Positions 63,001 through 64,000 of a DNA stretch of 64,000 nucleotides are shown piece after piece. The DNA comes from Colletotrichum lupini (lineage: Eukaryota > Ascomycota > Sordariomycetes > Glomerellales > Glomerellaceae), in assembly GCF_023278565.1 (NCBI RefSeq), contig NC_064672.1, positions 4,030,001 to 4,094,000 of the forward strand. Reading direction: 5' to 3'. Every line of letters starts with the position of its first letter. The first letter of the stretch is position 1. The notes under the pieces are model-generated. The model was given only the letters and a program-made list of their open reading frames with translations, had not been told where the DNA came from and searched no databases. The translations under genes were made by a program, and so were the position numbers.

Positions 63001-64000
63001 AAAAGGGTAGTAACTAATTATAAAAGGACGGTAAAAAGAGGCTATATTTATTATTAAAATAACTATATTAAATATCCCCCTTTTATAAAAAAAAGAGTAA
63101 AAAGAGCTCTAAAAGGCTAGGCTCTAAGGACTTACTAAGAATAATATTATAAAAACTATATAATAAAAGTACTCGCGCCAAGCTATTATAAAAGCGTTAT
63201 AATAATAATATTAAGTACTTTATATATAACAAAATAAGCTATATATTTAATAAGTATTAAAAAAATAAGTTAGGAAATAAGGGTAACGATAAGCTAACGT
63301 ACTTCTAATTAAAACTAATATTAGTAATTATTTAATAAGTTATTATTAAGTTAAGAGTTATAAAAGTCGACTTATTAAAAAACGAGTAAGCGTAAGTAAT
63401 ATATTTAATATACTTATACTAAGTATTAAAAAGGTATTAATAAGAATAGTTACGAAAAGTAAGGTAATAGTTCTATAAAGTATTATTAAAAAGCTAATAG
63501 AAGTCGATATAAATATATACTCCGAGATAAATATTATTAGTACTAAGCTCATAACTTACTTAGGGTTAACCCCGGCTAATATTATAGCTCCCTTATTAAG
63601 GGATTTTTAAAATAAAACCGTAAACTAAAAAAAAGCTTATTAATTAACGCTCTTTTTTATTAATTACTATAAATAGCTAAAGAAGATTTAGTAACTATTC
63701 GCCGTAGTTAATAAGGATAAAAAAATAATAAACCTCTTATTATTATAATTATTAATAGGCTAAGAGGGTATTTATATTAATATAATAACGAATATATAGT
63801 CGTACGAGCCTATTTTAGTTATTAAACTAGAAGTAATAGCTCGTAATATTATTAAGAATTATAAAAGGGTATATATATTATATATTATTATTATAAAAAG
63901 TATTATAGGGGTAATAGAGACTAAATTATAAGGGGGTCTATTACTAAAACTTTAATTAGAAATAGAGACGTTTAATAAGTAGTTAGTAAAGGGACCGTAA

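Larger units (their letters stand above)
56190..64000. other. AT-rich RIP-mutated retrotransposon graveyard
   Basis: From about 56190 to the window end the DNA is strongly AT-rich with TpA everywhere. CpA and TpG are almost absent by eye (only scattered cases such as near 59565, 60883 and 62526), yet CpG persists (GCGC, CGAG, CGCG). That pattern is the product of repeat-induced point mutation, which converts C to T mainly at CpA in duplicated DNA. No intact open frame of useful length exists. Degraded Ty3/gypsy coding traces on both strands, an inverted repeat and a tandem repeat are listed separately. Confidence 0.93.

Noticed and set aside
63358..63552. 64-codon minus-strand frame in the AT block
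   Set aside because: Low-complexity Ile/Leu/Ser composition from AT-rich DNA, with no motif or start context.

Overview
This window is nuclear DNA of a filamentous ascomycete. The signs are short introns with GT..AG borders (about 50-280 nt) and CT(A/G)AC-type branch sites, typical fungal housekeeping genes, CT-rich promoters, and a terminal AT-rich block that carries the footprint of repeat-induced point mutation (RIP). Gene content and style fit Sordariomycetes (Colletotrichum/Verticillium-like); that placement is inference, not a sequence match.

Layout, left to right. 1-10 kb: a DUF3712-type protein (2136-2959, minus) and a nine-exon zinc polyol (D-arabinitol-type) dehydrogenase with a 5-nt microexon (5217-6882, minus). 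9.7-14.3 kb is a dense housekeeping cluster: ribosomal protein eS10 (minus) divergent from the splicing factor SDE2 (plus), COX12 (minus) divergent from a small MLRQ/B12D-type mitochondrial protein (plus), and a Cyp33-like RRM protein that lacks a cyclophilin domain (minus). 15.2-20.7 kb holds two plus-strand endomembrane genes, SEC31 (COPII coat) and GET2 (tail-anchored protein insertion). 21.8-23.7 kb is a cytochrome P450. 26.8-28.3 kb is a bHLH transcription factor with a Gln/Pro/His-rich tract (minus), followed by 4.5 kb of non-coding DNA. 32.8-34.7 kb is a TMEM135-like membrane protein. 37.0-37.8 kb is a DJ-1/PfpI-family protein with a signal peptide. 43.3-44.6 kb is glyceraldehyde-3-phosphate dehydrogenase (gpdA) with a probable 5'UTR intron. 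45.9-48.2 kb and 51.1-53.9 kb are two large minus-strand nuclear-looking proteins of unknown function, the second an Arg/Asp/Ser-rich head fused to a very long coiled coil.

From about 56.19 kb to the window end the sequence changes abruptly to AT-rich DNA almost without CpA or TpG but with CpG retained. It is a graveyard of Ty3/gypsy retrotransposons. I can still read degraded integrase and RT-thumb/RNase H on the minus strand, a gag-like stretch on the plus strand, a 183-bp inverted repeat whose two copies differ mostly by transitions, and a 24-bp tandem repeat. No intact gene is visible there.

The genes do not form one pathway. Recurring themes are mitochondrial respiration (COX12 plus its divergent partner), translation and splicing (eS10, SDE2, the RRM protein) and ER membrane traffic (SEC31, GET2). 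Exon coordinates below were set by eye from splice signals plus reading-frame continuity; each spliced coding length is a multiple of three. I found no convincing tRNA, rRNA or CRISPR array, and no obvious new multi-gene system. The least expected signals are the 5-nt microexon, the sharp CpA-exhausted AT block, and the two large unassigned nuclear-type proteins.
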